Shown in pieces: positions 25,275 to 33,838 of a stretch of DNA of 64,000 bases; position 1 is the first letter of the stretch, and each line of letters opens with the position of its first letter. The stretch comes from Oscillospiraceae bacterium (GTDB lineage Bacteria > Bacillota > Clostridia > Oscillospirales > Oscillospiraceae). A model generated the notes under the pieces. It did not search any database. It had not been told where the DNA came from and was given only the letters and a program-made list of their open reading frames with translations. A program made the position numbers and the translations under genes. The DNA lies in NCBI GenBank assembly GCA_022846095.1, contig AP025583.1, positions 2,480,001 to 2,544,000 on the forward strand, read 5' to 3'.

Positions 25275-25493
25275 ATGAAAAAGGAAGCCATCATGAATTT
25301 CGTCACCAGCGCCGTAGCCAGCGTGATCCTCACCGTGCTCATCGTGGGTCTGGTGGTGGGGGATAAGCTCATCCCCGCCAACGTGGCCCAGAACGTCATC
25401 GGCAATATCCCCACCGCCATCATCTGCGGCGGCATGTCCGCCCTGGTCACCACCGTGCTCACCTGGAAAAAGCACAAGCTCAGCGCAAAATAG
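25275..25493 (+). CDS. small two-helix membrane protein
   Basis: A 72-residue protein with two hydrophobic segments (about residues 8-30 and 42-60) and a short basic tail KKHKLSAK. AAAGGA lies nine bases before the ATG at 25275; an ATG at 25266 overlaps that site and is less likely. It follows the hydrolase gene by 76 bases and may share its transcript. The family is not recognised. Confidence 0.65.
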   Translation: MKKEAIMNFVTSAVASVILTVLIVGLVVGDKLIPANVAQNVIGNIPTAIICGGMSALVTTVLTWKKHKLSAK

Positions 25494-25539
25494 CAAAAAA
25501 CGAAACTTGGTGCGCGGTATGTAAGCCTTTTTGTTGTAA

Positions 25540-25732
25540 CTTAGGCAGATAAGGCAAGCAAGGGGCGGCGGGGGCAAGCCCCCGCCCTACGTCATTGCGA
25601 GGGCCGCAGGCCCGCGGCAATCCGCCCCATCCCCGTAGCGTAGGGGCCGATGCCCTCATCGGCCCGCTGCTTCAGGCCCGTAGGGGCGATTCACGAATCG
25701 CCCGCCCACTCGGTACGCCTTATCCGCCTTAG
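25540..25732. repeat. dispersed intergenic repeat, copy A (both ends present)
   Basis: The left end CTTAGGCAGATAAGGC (25540-25555) and right end GCCTTATCCGCCTTAG (25717-25732) are inverted copies with two mismatches. Inside are three palindromic modules: ATTGCGAGG...GCAATCC, GGGGCCGATG...CATCGGCCC and GGGGCGATTC...GAATCGCCC, plus a GGCGGGGGC/GCCCCCGCC hairpin. It fills most of the 302-base gap between convergent genes. Confidence 0.75.
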
Positions 25733-25754
25733 CCGCTTCCATTTTCGATAGACT

Positions 25755-25789
25755 GAAACGCCCGGCGGAATTCTCCGCCGGGCGTTTCG
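25755..25789 (-). terminator. terminator of the TrpXYZ-like operon
   Basis: GAAACGCCCGGCGGA pairs with its complement across a short AT loop just beyond the stop of the ATPase gene. T residues flank it on both sides. Confidence 0.8.
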
Positions 25790-25795
25790 TTGCTT

Positions 25796-26596
25796 TTATG
25801 AGAGCAGGATGCGGTCGTTGTCCAGGTCCTTGCCCGCCCCCTGGCGGAAGCGGAGGAGCAGGTCCTCCACCGTCATGTGTGCGCGCTCCTCCCCGCCCAC
25901 GTCCAGCACGATGCGCCCCGCGTCCATCATCAGGGTGCGGTTGCCCAGCTCCAGGGCGTTTTTCATATTGTGGGTGACCATGAGGCAGGTGATGCTCCGC
26001 TGCGCCACGATATTCCGGGTCAGGGCCAGCACCTTGTCCGCCGTGGCGGGGTCCAGGGCGGCGGTGTGCTCGTCCAGCAGCAGCAGCTTGGGGGTGACCA
26101 TGGTGGCCATCAGCAGGGTGAGGGCCTGGCGCTGCCCGCCGGACAGCAGGCCCACCGGCTGGCGCATCCGGTCCTCCAGCCCCATGTCCAGCAGGGCCAG
26201 CTGCTCGCGGAAGATCTCCTTGTCCTTCTTGTTCACCCGGCTGAAAAAGGCCCGCTGGCTCTTGGACGTGCGCAGGTAGGCCAGGGCCAGGTTCTCCTCG
26301 ATGGTCATGTGGGGCGCGGTGCCCCGCATGGGGTCCTGAAACAGGCGGCCGATCTCCCGGCTGCGGGCGTACTCGGGCCGGAAGGTGATGTCCTCGCCCC
26401 CCAGGGTAATGGTGCCCGTGTCGGCGAAAAAGTTCCCCGCCACCGCGTTGAAGAGGGTGGATTTGCCCGCGCCGTTGGAGCCCACGATGGTGGCGAAGTC
26501 GCCGGGCTCCAGATGCAGGCTCACCTGGCTGAGGGCGGTCTTTTCGTTCACGGTGCCGGGGTTAAAGGTCTTGGAGACGTTGACGAGATCCAGCAT
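25796..26596 (-). CDS. trpZ: ABC transporter ATPase, TrpZ type
   Basis: A 266-residue ABC ATPase with Walker A GSNGAGKS, signature LLSGGQRQALTL and Walker B LLLLDEHTAALDP, where His replaces the usual Pro after DE, a feature of this uncharacterised-transporter ATPase family (COG1101). The ATG at 26596 shares a base with the permease stop (TGATG), and an AAGGAGG site lies 11 bases upstream within the permease gene. It powers the importer whose operon is governed by a T-box. The name follows the family; transport of tryptophan is inferred from the leader. Confidence 0.85.
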   Translation of the reverse strand: MLDLVNVSKTFNPGTVNEKTALSQVSLHLEPGDFATIVGSNGAGKSTLFNAVAGNFFADTGTITLGGEDITFRPEYARSREIGRLFQDPMRGTAPHMTIEENLALAYLRTSKSQRAFFSRVNKKDKEIFREQLALLDMGLEDRMRQPVGLLSGGQRQALTLLMATMVTPKLLLLDEHTAALDPATADKVLALTRNIVAQRSITCLMVTHNMKNALELGNRTLMMDAGRIVLDVGGEERAHMTVEDLLLRFRQGAGKDLDNDRILLS

Positions 26597-27507
26597 CAGG
26601 AACGCCTCCTTTCGGCCGCCGCCGCGCCCCGGCGCCGCTGGAGGGCCAGCCAGCTCTTCAGCGCGGGCATGGAGATGGCCAGGGCCACGATAAAGGCGGT
26701 GAGCAGCTTGAGGTAGGTGGCCGGCACGTTGACCTTGAGGGCGGCGGCGTAGATGGCCCGGTAGATCAGGCTGCCCGCCAGCACGGCGGCCACGCCGCGC
26801 ATCATGCCCGGCTTGCCCCGGCTGACCACCGACTGGCCGATGATCAGGCTGGCCAGCCCCAGCACCACCATGCCGGTGCCCAGGTTCATATCGGCGCTCT
26901 TCTGGTACTGGGCGATGAGGGCGCCGGAGAGGGCGGTCATGGCGTTGGCCAGGCAAAGGCCCACGGTGATGGTGAACACGGGGTTGATGGAGGAGGCGCG
27001 CACCATGTCGGCGTTGTCCCCGGTGGCCCGGATGGACAGGCCCAGCCGGGTGCCCAAAAAGACCACCACCAGGGCGCAGACCACCAGCACGATCAGGGCG
27101 GCCACCGTCAGCTTGTACCAGTCCCCGCCGAGGCCGGAGGCCTTGGCCAGGGTAAACACCGTGTCGCTCTTGAAGAGGTTCACGTTGGCCGCGCCCATCA
27201 CCGACAGGTTCACGGTGTACAGGCCGAAGTTGGTGATGATGCCCGCCAGGATGGAGGGCACCCCCAGCCGGGTCTGGAGGAAGGCGGTGACGAAGCCCGC
27301 CGCCGCCCCGGCCAGCATGGCCAGGGGCAGGGCCAGCACGGGGTGGCCCATGAGGCAGACCGTGGCCGACACGGCGCAGCCCAGGGTGAAGGACCCGTCG
27401 GTGGTCAAATCCGCGATATTCAATATGGTATAGCTCAGAAAGAGGGCCAGGGCCACCAGGGCGTAGATAACCCCGGCCTCCAGGGCGGTCTGTATGACGG
27501 TCAGCAT
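26596..27507 (-). CDS. trpY: ABC transporter permease, TrpY type
   Basis: A 303-residue permease with eight to nine hydrophobic segments, of the COG4120 branch of the BPD_transp_2 family. ILNIADLTTDGSFTLG near the N-terminus and the loop LGTRLGLSIRATGDNADMVRA are typical (quoted as LGLSIRATGDNADMVRA). It forms the membrane channel with the ATPase, whose start codon it overlaps by one base. It follows the binding-protein gene by 66 bases. Confidence 0.87.
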   Translation of the reverse strand: MLTVIQTALEAGVIYALVALALFLSYTILNIADLTTDGSFTLGCAVSATVCLMGHPVLALPLAMLAGAAAGFVTAFLQTRLGVPSILAGIITNFGLYTVNLSVMGAANVNLFKSDTVFTLAKASGLGGDWYKLTVAALIVLVVCALVVVFLGTRLGLSIRATGDNADMVRASSINPVFTITVGLCLANAMTALSGALIAQYQKSADMNLGTGMVVLGLASLIIGQSVVSRGKPGMMRGVAAVLAGSLIYRAIYAAALKVNVPATYLKLLTAFIVALAISMPALKSWLALQRRRGAAAAERRRS

Positions 27508-27573
27508 GGGGGATACTCCTTTCGCGCGTTCATCCCCCCGCCGCGCCGGCAGGGGGATGAAGAAAACCGCGGA

Positions 27574-28626
27574 TTAATCTTCCGTCGTCACCACTTCGCT
27601 GACGGTGGAGGCCATGGTGCTGAATACGCTGTAGTCGATGCCCAGGGCGGCGGCGGTCTCGGTGTTGACGGTGATGATGCCGCCGTCCATCACGTGGAAC
27701 TCGGGCACGCTGCCGGTCTGGAGCACGTCCAGGGCCATGTCGGCGGTGTAGGCGCCCAGCTCGGTGTAGTTCACGCCGCAGGTGGTGAAGGCGCCGTTGC
27801 GCACGAAGGAGTCGGCCCCGGTGTAGTGGGGCACGCCCGCCTCGATGAAGGTCTCGGCCAGGGTGAGCTCCACCGCCATGACGCTGTTGTCGGTGGGGGT
27901 GAAGATGGCGTCCACCTCGCCGGACAGGCTGGCGGCGGCGGCGATAATCTCGTCGGCGGTGGTGCCGGTCTTCTCCACGTAGGGGATGCCCTTGCCGTCC
28001 AGGTAGGCCTTGGCCTCGGCGATGGGGGTGGTGGAGTTGGTCTCGGAGGGGGAGTAGAGCAGACCCACGCTCTTGAGCGCCGGGTTCTGAGCCAGCATCA
28101 TGTCCAGGATGAAGGGGGTGTTCAGCGCGTCGCTGGTGCCGGTGACCCGGTCGATGCCGGTGAGGCCGGCGATCTCGGGGTCGCTGACGGCGGCGTAGAT
28201 GATGGGGGTGCCCAGCTCCTCGGTGGCGTTGACCATGCACTGGGCCGCCAGGGAGGCGATGGGGATGACCGCGTCGTACCCGTCGGAGGCCACCTGGGCG
28301 CCGATCTGGTTCAGCAGGCTCTGGTCGTTCTGGCCGTTAAACTCGGTGTAGGTGATGGAGATGCCCAGCTCGGCGGCCTTGGCGTCCAGCTCGGCCTCCA
28401 CGGCCTTGCGGATCTCGTCCAGGGAGGCGTGGTCCAGCTGCTGGACGATGGCGATGCGGTAGCCGTCTCCCGCGCCCTGCGCGGAGGGGGCGGCGCTGCC
28501 GGGGGCCGGGGTGGCGGGGGTGGGGGTGGCGGCGTTGCCGCTGCCGCCGGAGCAGGCGGCCAGGGACAGGCAGATCGCCGCGGCGGCGGCCAGAGACAGG
28601 ACGTTCTTCAGGGTGAGCTTTTTCAT
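27574..28626 (-). CDS. trpX: ABC transporter substrate-binding lipoprotein, TrpX type
   Basis: A 350-residue lipoprotein. The signal peptide MKKLTLKNVLSLAAAAAICL leads to the lipobox LAAC, then a Pro/Ala/Thr linker to about residue 50 and an ABC_sub_bind domain (COG2984) beginning YRIAIVQQLDHASLDEIRKA. The start at 28626 is set by GGAGGAA eight bases upstream; frames open further upstream run into the T-box. It captures the substrate outside the membrane. The leader with a UGG specifier makes tryptophan, or a precursor such as indole-containing compounds, the likely ligand. Confidence 0.88.
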   Translation of the reverse strand: MKKLTLKNVLSLAAAAAICLSLAACSGGSGNAATPTPATPAPGSAAPSAQGAGDGYRIAIVQQLDHASLDEIRKAVEAELDAKAAELGISITYTEFNGQNDQSLLNQIGAQVASDGYDAVIPIASLAAQCMVNATEELGTPIIYAAVSDPEIAGLTGIDRVTGTSDALNTPFILDMMLAQNPALKSVGLLYSPSETNSTTPIAEAKAYLDGKGIPYVEKTGTTADEIIAAAASLSGEVDAIFTPTDNSVMAVELTLAETFIEAGVPHYTGADSFVRNGAFTTCGVNYTELGAYTADMALDVLQTGSVPEFHVMDGGIITVNTETAAALGIDYSVFSTMASTVSEVVTTED

Positions 28627-28671
28627 GTTGTGTTCCTCCAAATTTGAGTTTTGGGCGGCAGATGGGCCAGC

Positions 28672-28964
28672 AGAACGTAAAAAAACGCTTCTGCCCCATT
28701 GCTGGGACAAAAGCGTTAAATGCTTCTGCGATACCACCCAAATTGACGCTTGCGCGTCCACTCGCTTCACGCACCATCATGCGTGCCCGATGGATAACGG
28801 GTGGGGACCCGTCGGCATCTACTCAAAGCCTGCGCTTCTTTCAAGCCGCCCTCGGGAGGCCATTCTCCGGGTTCCAACCGCCCCGATTCCACCGTCCGGG
28901 GCTCTCTGAAGATTGGAGTACGCCGGGTACTTTTCTCCCTCACTGGTTTGTGCGTTTTAACTTG
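28672..28964 (-). ncRNA. T-box leader, UGG (Trp) specifier
   Basis: Read on the minus strand, stem I has the AGUA bulge (28931-28928), the distal AGAGAG...GGTGGAA pair and a specifier loop GAGAATGGCC whose TGG is at 28862-28860. GAGTAGA and GACGGG...CCCGTTA follow, then the T-box GGGTGGTATCGC (28739-28728) that pairs with the tRNA acceptor end, and a terminator hairpin AACGCTTTTG...CAGAAGCGTT with seven U residues (28717-28678). Uncharged tRNA-Trp should favour readthrough into the importer genes. The specifier assignment is the least certain part. Confidence 0.9.
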
Positions 28965-28970
28965 TGGGTT

Positions 28971-28999
28971 ATTATACGTGCCTCACGCCCGGTTGTCAA
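28971..28999 (-). promoter_or_regulatory. consensus promoter of the T-box operon
   Basis: TTGACA (28999-28994) and TATAAT (28976-28971), 17 bases apart, are both perfect. The -35 box lies inside the 3' end of the upstream DMT transporter gene. Confidence 0.93.
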
Positions 29000-29888
29000 C
29001 TGTTTTTTTCTGAAGGAAGGAAAACTTCGTCTCCGAACAGATGACCGCCACGAAGATCAGGGCGAAGCCGACCCCCATCAGGGGCGTGACCCGCTCGTCC
29101 GCCAGGAGGACGGAGAAGAGCACACCGAAGGGGGCCTCCAGGGACAAAAGCACCCCCGCGGTGGCGGGCGCGGTGTACTTCTGCCCGATGTTCTGGAACA
29201 GCAGCGCGCCGCAGGAGGCGAATATGACGAGATAGGCCATCTTCCACAGCATGTCCGGCCGGACCAGCGCCTCCACCGGCACCGGGCCGGCGGTGAGCAG
29301 GGCGCCGATCCAGGAAAAGACCGCAAAGGACGCAAATTGCAGCGTGGTCAGCAGGAAGATGTCCCGCCCCTCGGAGAATTTGGCCACCGCCACGATGTGG
29401 GCGGCGAAGAAGAAGCCCCCAATCAGAGTGAGCATGTCCCCCGCGTTCACACTCAGGTCCCCGTTGAGGGAGACCAGCCCGATGCCCGCGATACACAGCA
29501 GCGCCGCCGCCACATTGTAGCGGTCGGGCCGTTTTTTGGCGATAATCCAGTATAAAAAGGGCACGATAACGCAGTAGACCGCGGTCAGAAAGGCGTTTTT
29601 GCCCGAGGTGGTGCGCTCCAGGCCGAAGGTCTGGAAGGTGTAGGCGGTGAAGAGGCAGAAGCCCATCACCGTACCGCCCAGGAGGTACTGCCTGTCGCAC
29701 ACCCTCCACCGCTTCCAGAACACCAGGCCCAGCACCACCGCGGCCCCCGTAAAGCGGAAGGCCAGCAGGTAGAAGGTGGGCAGGGCGCTGAGGGTGTCCT
29801 TCATCACCACGAAGGAGCTGCCCCAGATCAGGGTGGCCAGGACGATGAGGGGCTTTGCCAGCTTTTGCAGGATGGGAGAGTCGTTCAT
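28983..29888 (-). CDS. EamA/DMT-family transporter
   Basis: A 301-residue membrane protein with ten hydrophobic segments and two EamA repeats. LATLIWGSSFVVMKDTL in the first and TAPATAGVLLSLEAPFGVLF (20 residues) in the second are family signatures. Such proteins export amino acids or related metabolites; the substrate is unknown. The gene diverges from the glycosylase gene with a 53-base gap. The promoter of the downstream T-box operon overlaps its last codons, so the two are close but separately controlled. Confidence 0.85.
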   Translation of the reverse strand: MNDSPILQKLAKPLIVLATLIWGSSFVVMKDTLSALPTFYLLAFRFTGAAVVLGLVFWKRWRVCDRQYLLGGTVMGFCLFTAYTFQTFGLERTTSGKNAFLTAVYCVIVPFLYWIIAKKRPDRYNVAAALLCIAGIGLVSLNGDLSVNAGDMLTLIGGFFFAAHIVAVAKFSEGRDIFLLTTLQFASFAVFSWIGALLTAGPVPVEALVRPDMLWKMAYLVIFASCGALLFQNIGQKYTAPATAGVLLSLEAPFGVLFSVLLADERVTPLMGVGFALIFVAVICSETKFSFLQKKTVDNRA

Positions 29889-29941
29889 AGTTGTACCGGC
29901 TCCTTTGTCATGGTAAGATACTCAACAGGAGTGATGGAAAT

Positions 29942-30526
29942 ATGGATAAACTTCCTCGGGAATTCTACGCCCGGGACACCCTGCAGGTGGCCCGGGATCT
30001 GCTGGGCAAGCGCCTGGTGCGCATGGTGGACGGCGTGCGGCTGGTCTGCCGCATCACCGAGACCGAGGCCTACGTGGGCCGCATCGACAAGGCCTGCCAC
30101 GCCTACGGCTACCGGCGCACCAAGCGCACCGAGACCCTCTACGCCCCGCCGGGCACGGCCTACATCTACCTCATTTACGGCATGTACTGCTGCCTCAACT
30201 TCGTCACCGAGGCCGAGGGGGAGCCCTGCGCCGTCCTGATCCGTGCCCTGGAGCCGTTGGAGGGCGGGGACTTTATGGCCCGCAGCCGCTTCGGGGTGTC
30301 CATGGCGGACATGACCGGCTACCAGCGCAAGAACTTCCTCAACGGGCCGGGCAAGCTGTGCAGGGGCCTCTCCCTCACCCGGGCCCAGAACGGCCTGGAT
30401 CTCACCGGGGACGCGCTCTGCGTCCTGGACGCGGGGGAGCGCCCCGGACACATCAACGTTGGCAAACGAATTGGAATTGATTACGCGGAAGAGGCGGTCG
30501 ATTTCCCCTGGAGGTTTTATCTGTGA
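29942..30526 (+). CDS. 3-methyladenine DNA glycosylase (AAG/MPG family)
   Basis: A 194-residue alkyladenine DNA glycosylase. ARDLLGKRLVRM, RITETEAYVG with the catalytic Glu, APPGTAYIYLIYGMYCCLN (19 residues) and NGPGKLCRGL follow the family in order. It removes alkylated and deaminated purines in base-excision repair. AGGAG lies about 12 bases before the ATG at 29942. Its TGA overlaps the GTG start of the HAD gene (GTGA), so the two are coupled. Confidence 0.92.
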   Translation: MDKLPREFYARDTLQVARDLLGKRLVRMVDGVRLVCRITETEAYVGRIDKACHAYGYRRTKRTETLYAPPGTAYIYLIYGMYCCLNFVTEAEGEPCAVLIRALEPLEGGDFMARSRFGVSMADMTGYQRKNFLNGPGKLCRGLSLTRAQNGLDLTGDALCVLDAGERPGHINVGKRIGIDYAEEAVDFPWRFYL

Positions 30527-31149
30527 AACTGTTTGATTTTGACGGAACCCTGGTGGATTCCAACGGGGTGTGGGAGCGCATCGACCTGGACTTTCTGGGC
30601 CGCCACGGCCTGGAGCCCACCGAGGAGTACGCCCACACGGTGGGCCACTCCATCTTCCCCCTGGCCGCCCGGTACACCAAGGACTACTACCGCCTGGACA
30701 TGAGCGCCCAGGCCATCATGGACGAGTGGCTCTCCCTGGCCTGGGACGAGTACGCCCACAGGGTGCCCTTCAAGCCGGGGGCGGAGGACTTTCTCCGCGC
30801 CTGCCGCGGGCGGGGGGAGCCCATGGCCCTGGTCACCGCCTGCGCGCCCAAGCTGTGCCGGGCCGCGCTGGCGCGGCTGGGCCTGGAGGGCTGGTTCCGG
30901 GATCTGATTTTCGTGGAGGAGCTGGGCCTGACCAAGCGGGAGCCGGAGGCCTTCCCCAAGATCCTGGCGCTGCTGGGGGCGGAGGCCGGCGCGTGCACCC
31001 TCTACGAGGACTCCCCCGGCGCCTGCGCCGCCGCCAAGGCGGCGGGGCTGACGGTGGTGGGGGTGTACGACCCCTTCTACGCCGCCTATGAGGACGAGCT
31101 GCGCCGCGTCTGCGACCGCTTCATCCTGGATTTCACCGAGCTGCTGTAG
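30523..31149 (+). CDS. HAD-superfamily phosphatase
   Basis: A 208-residue HAD subfamily IA hydrolase. Motif I is FDFDGTLVDSN, the Thr of motif II is in ALVTACAPK, the lysine is in LTKREPEAFPKIL and the acidic motif IV is LYEDSPGACAAAKAAGL. A helical cap lies between motifs I and II. It probably hydrolyses a sugar or nucleotide phosphate; a beta-phosphoglucomutase activity cannot be excluded. It starts with GTG inside the preceding stop codon, which indicates translational coupling with the glycosylase. Confidence 0.87.
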   Translation: MKLFDFDGTLVDSNGVWERIDLDFLGRHGLEPTEEYAHTVGHSIFPLAARYTKDYYRLDMSAQAIMDEWLSLAWDEYAHRVPFKPGAEDFLRACRGRGEPMALVTACAPKLCRAALARLGLEGWFRDLIFVEELGLTKREPEAFPKILALLGAEAGACTLYEDSPGACAAAKAAGLTVVGVYDPFYAAYEDELRRVCDRFILDFTELL

Positions 31150-31207
31150 ACCCGCCGGGAGCCCCCCTCACAGGGCGGCCGGGTCATGCGCCGTTCTCAA
31201 TTCTCAA
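31150..31207. other. AT-rich gap with short direct repeats
   Basis: Between convergent genes lies TTCTCAATTCTCAATTATCC followed by ATTATCCATT, a run of short near-repeats. No clear terminator hairpin is seen. Confidence 0.4.
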
Positions 31208-33715
31208 TTATCCATTATCCATTTTCTTCATGTACTGCGCGGCGGATTTGAGCATCAGCTTGCGGGTCTTGTCGCCGAAGACGATCTCCACCAGCGCGTC
31301 GCCGCCCATGGGCTTGAGGTCGGAGATCATACCCTGGCCGAAGGCGGAGTGGACCACCGCGTCCCCCTTCTTGAAGTCGGGCAGGGCGGCGGAGCCCTTC
31401 ACCACGCCCCCGGCGGCGGGCCGCGCCCCCACGGGGGAGGACGCCGGCGCGGACGCGGCGGCATAGCCGCCTCCTCCGGCGTAGCCGCCGCCCACCGAGA
31501 AGCCCCGGTCGGGCGCGGGGCGCACGTAGCGGGTATTGCGCCGGGTGGGGCGGGGGGCCTCCCCGGCGTCCTCCGCGCCCTCCTCCCCGCCCTGGGCGTG
31601 GGGCACCCGCCCGCTGCGCTCCAGGTATTCCGGGGGGATCTCCCCCACGAAGCGGGAGGGGCGGTTGGAGGTGGTGCGGCCGAAGAGCATACGCTGGCTG
31701 GCGCAGGTGAGGCAGAGCTTCTCCTTGGCCCGGGTCATGGCCACGTAGCACAGCCGGCGCTCCTCCTCCATCTCCTCGGCCTCGCCGATGGCGCGGATGC
31801 CGGGGAAGATCCCCTCCTCCACGCCCACCACAAAGACCACGGGGAACTCCAGGCCCTTGGCCGAGTGCATGGTCATCATCACCACGCAGTCCTCGTCCGG
31901 GTCGTGGTTGTCCAAATCGGTGTACAGGGCGATCTCGTCCAAAAAGCCCGCCAGGGAGGGCTCCTGCGCCCCGTCCAGGTAGGTCTGGATGGAGGAGAGC
32001 AGCTCGCGCACGTTCTCCAGCCGGGTACGGTCCTCCACGGTGTTCTTCTGCTCCAGCATCACGGCGTAGCCCGTGCGGGCCACCAGCTCCTCGTAGAAGT
32101 CGGTGAGGGGCATGTCAGCAGCCAGGGCGCGCAGATCCCGCATGAGCTCGGCGAACTGGCCCAGCTTGGGGGCGGCCTTTTGCAGCTCGTCGTAGTCCCG
32201 GGCGTTGTTCACCACCTCCCACAGGGGACGGCCCTCCCGGGCCGCGATGGCCTGGCAGCGCTCGATGGTGGTGGCCCCGATGCCCCGGGGCGGGTTGTTG
32301 ATGATCCGCCCCAGGCGCAGATCGTCGCCGGGGTTGTTGACGGCGCAGAGGTAGGCCAGCATGTCCTTGACCTCCGCCCGGTCGAAGAAGCGGATGCCCC
32401 CGATGATCCGGTAGGGCACGCCGTTGCGCTTGAAGGCCTGCTCCAGCTGGTTGGACTGGGCGTTCATGCGGTAGAGCACCGCGTGGTCCTTCCAGCCCTT
32501 CCCGGCGGAGAAGTCGGAGAGGATCTGGGCCGCCACGTACTGGGCCTCGTCGTGCTCATTCATGGCGGTGTAGAGGTGCACCGGATCCCCCTGGTCGTGC
32601 TCGGTCCACAGCTCCTTGCCCTTGCGTCCCTCGTTGTGCTTGATTACCGCGTTGGAGGCCTCCAGGATGTTCTTGGTGGAGCGGTAGTTCTGCTCCAGCC
32701 GGATGACCCTGGCCCCCTTGTACTGCTGCTCGAAGGAGAGGATGTTCTCGATGGTGGCGCCCCGGAAGCGGTAGATGGACTGGTCGTCGTCCCCCACCAC
32801 GCAGATGTTCTCGTACCCCCCCGCCAGGTTGGAGGCCAGCAGGTACTGCAGGTTGTTGGTGTCCTGGTACTCGTCGATGAGCACGTAGCGGAACTTGCGC
32901 TGGTAGTAGGTGCGCACCTCCTCAAAGCCCTGGAGCAGGCGCACCGTGTGCAGGATGATGTCGTCGAAATCCAGGGCGTTGGCGTCCCGCAGGCGCTTTT
33001 CGTACTCCACATACACGCGGGCGATTTTCACCAGCCGGAAGTCCCCCGCCTTTTCGCACTCCCCGAGGTAGTCCGCGCCCAGCTTCATGGCGTCCTTGGC
33101 CCGTGAGATGTAGCCCAGGATGGACTTGGGCGGGAAGGCCTTGTCGTCCAGGTTGAAGTCCTTGATGATGTCCTTGACCACCCGCTCGGAGTCGGCCGAG
33201 TCGTAGATGGTGAAGGAGCTGTTGAAGCCCAGGCGGTCGATGTCCCGGCGCAGCATCCGCACGCAGGCGGAGTGGAAGGTGCTGGCCCAGATGTCGTTTG
33301 CCTGGGGGCCAAGCATCCGCTCCAGCCGCTGCTTCAGCTCTCCGGCGGCCTTGTTGGTGAAGGTGATGGCGATGATGGACCAGGGCACCGCCGGGTCCAG
33401 GCGGCACAGCCGCTCCTGCCGCTCCTTCTGCGCGGGATCGGGATGGGCGGCGTAGTCTTCCAGGAAGGCCAGGTCCTCCTCCCCCACCCACTCGGGCGCC
33501 TCGTCGCAGTCGGAGCCCCTGCCGTACTTCATCAGGTTGGCAATGCGGTGGATCAGCACCGTGGTCTTGCCGCTGCCCGCCCCGGCCAGCAGCAGCAGCG
33601 GCCCCTCGGTGGCCAGTACGGCCCGGCGCTGCTCGGGATTCAGATTTAAGTAGTCCAGCTCTATGGCGGCCCTGCGCGCCTTACAGAAGCGCAGCGCCTT
33701 GTCGTTTTCCAGCAT
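31208..33715 (-). CDS. pcrA: PcrA/UvrD-type ATP-dependent DNA helicase
   Basis: An 835-residue superfamily 1A helicase. Motifs in order are LNPEQRRAVLA (Q motif), GAGSGKT (I), TFTNKAAGEL (Ia), IDEYQDTN (II), VVGDDDQSIYRFRGA (III), LEQNYRST (IV), HSAKGLEFPVVF (V) and VAMTRAKEKL (VI). A low-complexity linker precedes a C-terminal Tudor-like domain starting FKKGDAVVHSAFGQG, which in PcrA contacts RNA polymerase. It works in repair, replication restart and conflict resolution. AAGGAAA lies upstream of the ATG. It has its own promoter, back to back with that of the peptidase gene. Confidence 0.93.
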   Translation of the reverse strand: MLENDKALRFCKARRAAIELDYLNLNPEQRRAVLATEGPLLLLAGAGSGKTTVLIHRIANLMKYGRGSDCDEAPEWVGEEDLAFLEDYAAHPDPAQKERQERLCRLDPAVPWSIIAITFTNKAAGELKQRLERMLGPQANDIWASTFHSACVRMLRRDIDRLGFNSSFTIYDSADSERVVKDIIKDFNLDDKAFPPKSILGYISRAKDAMKLGADYLGECEKAGDFRLVKIARVYVEYEKRLRDANALDFDDIILHTVRLLQGFEEVRTYYQRKFRYVLIDEYQDTNNLQYLLASNLAGGYENICVVGDDDQSIYRFRGATIENILSFEQQYKGARVIRLEQNYRSTKNILEASNAVIKHNEGRKGKELWTEHDQGDPVHLYTAMNEHDEAQYVAAQILSDFSAGKGWKDHAVLYRMNAQSNQLEQAFKRNGVPYRIIGGIRFFDRAEVKDMLAYLCAVNNPGDDLRLGRIINNPPRGIGATTIERCQAIAAREGRPLWEVVNNARDYDELQKAAPKLGQFAELMRDLRALAADMPLTDFYEELVARTGYAVMLEQKNTVEDRTRLENVRELLSSIQTYLDGAQEPSLAGFLDEIALYTDLDNHDPDEDCVVMMTMHSAKGLEFPVVFVVGVEEGIFPGIRAIGEAEEMEEERRLCYVAMTRAKEKLCLTCASQRMLFGRTTSNRPSRFVGEIPPEYLERSGRVPHAQGGEEGAEDAGEAPRPTRRNTRYVRPAPDRGFSVGGGYAGGGGYAAASAPASSPVGARPAAGGVVKGSAALPDFKKGDAVVHSAFGQGMISDLKPMGGDALVEIVFGDKTRKLMLKSAAQYMKKMDNG

Positions 33716-33754
33716 TGGTTCACCATTTCCTTTTTTCTCTTTTGCAGTTCTAGT

Positions 33755-33784
33755 ATTGTATCACATGGAAGGAAAGGTTGACAA
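33755..33784 (-). promoter_or_regulatory. pcrA promoter
   Basis: On the minus strand TTGTCA (33784-33779) and TACAAT (33760-33755) are 18 bases apart, 40 bases before the helicase gene. The -35 box overlaps the plus-strand -35 box of the peptidase operon. Confidence 0.65.
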
Positions 33785-33806
33785 TGGACAAAATAGAAAG
33801 GATAAT
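33778..33806 (+). promoter_or_regulatory. promoter of the P1 peptidase / NSS operon
   Basis: TTGACA and GATAAT are separated by 17 bases. The -35 hexamer shares five bases with the pcrA -35 box on the other strand, so the two promoters should compete. Confidence 0.7.
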
Positions 33807-33838
33807 GGGAGACTGACTGGTTGATTGGAGTGATTTGC

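Noticed and set aside
31088-33106. A 672-codon plus-strand open frame opposite pcrA
   Set aside because: Antisense shadow with no motif; the helicase on the other strand has every expected motif.
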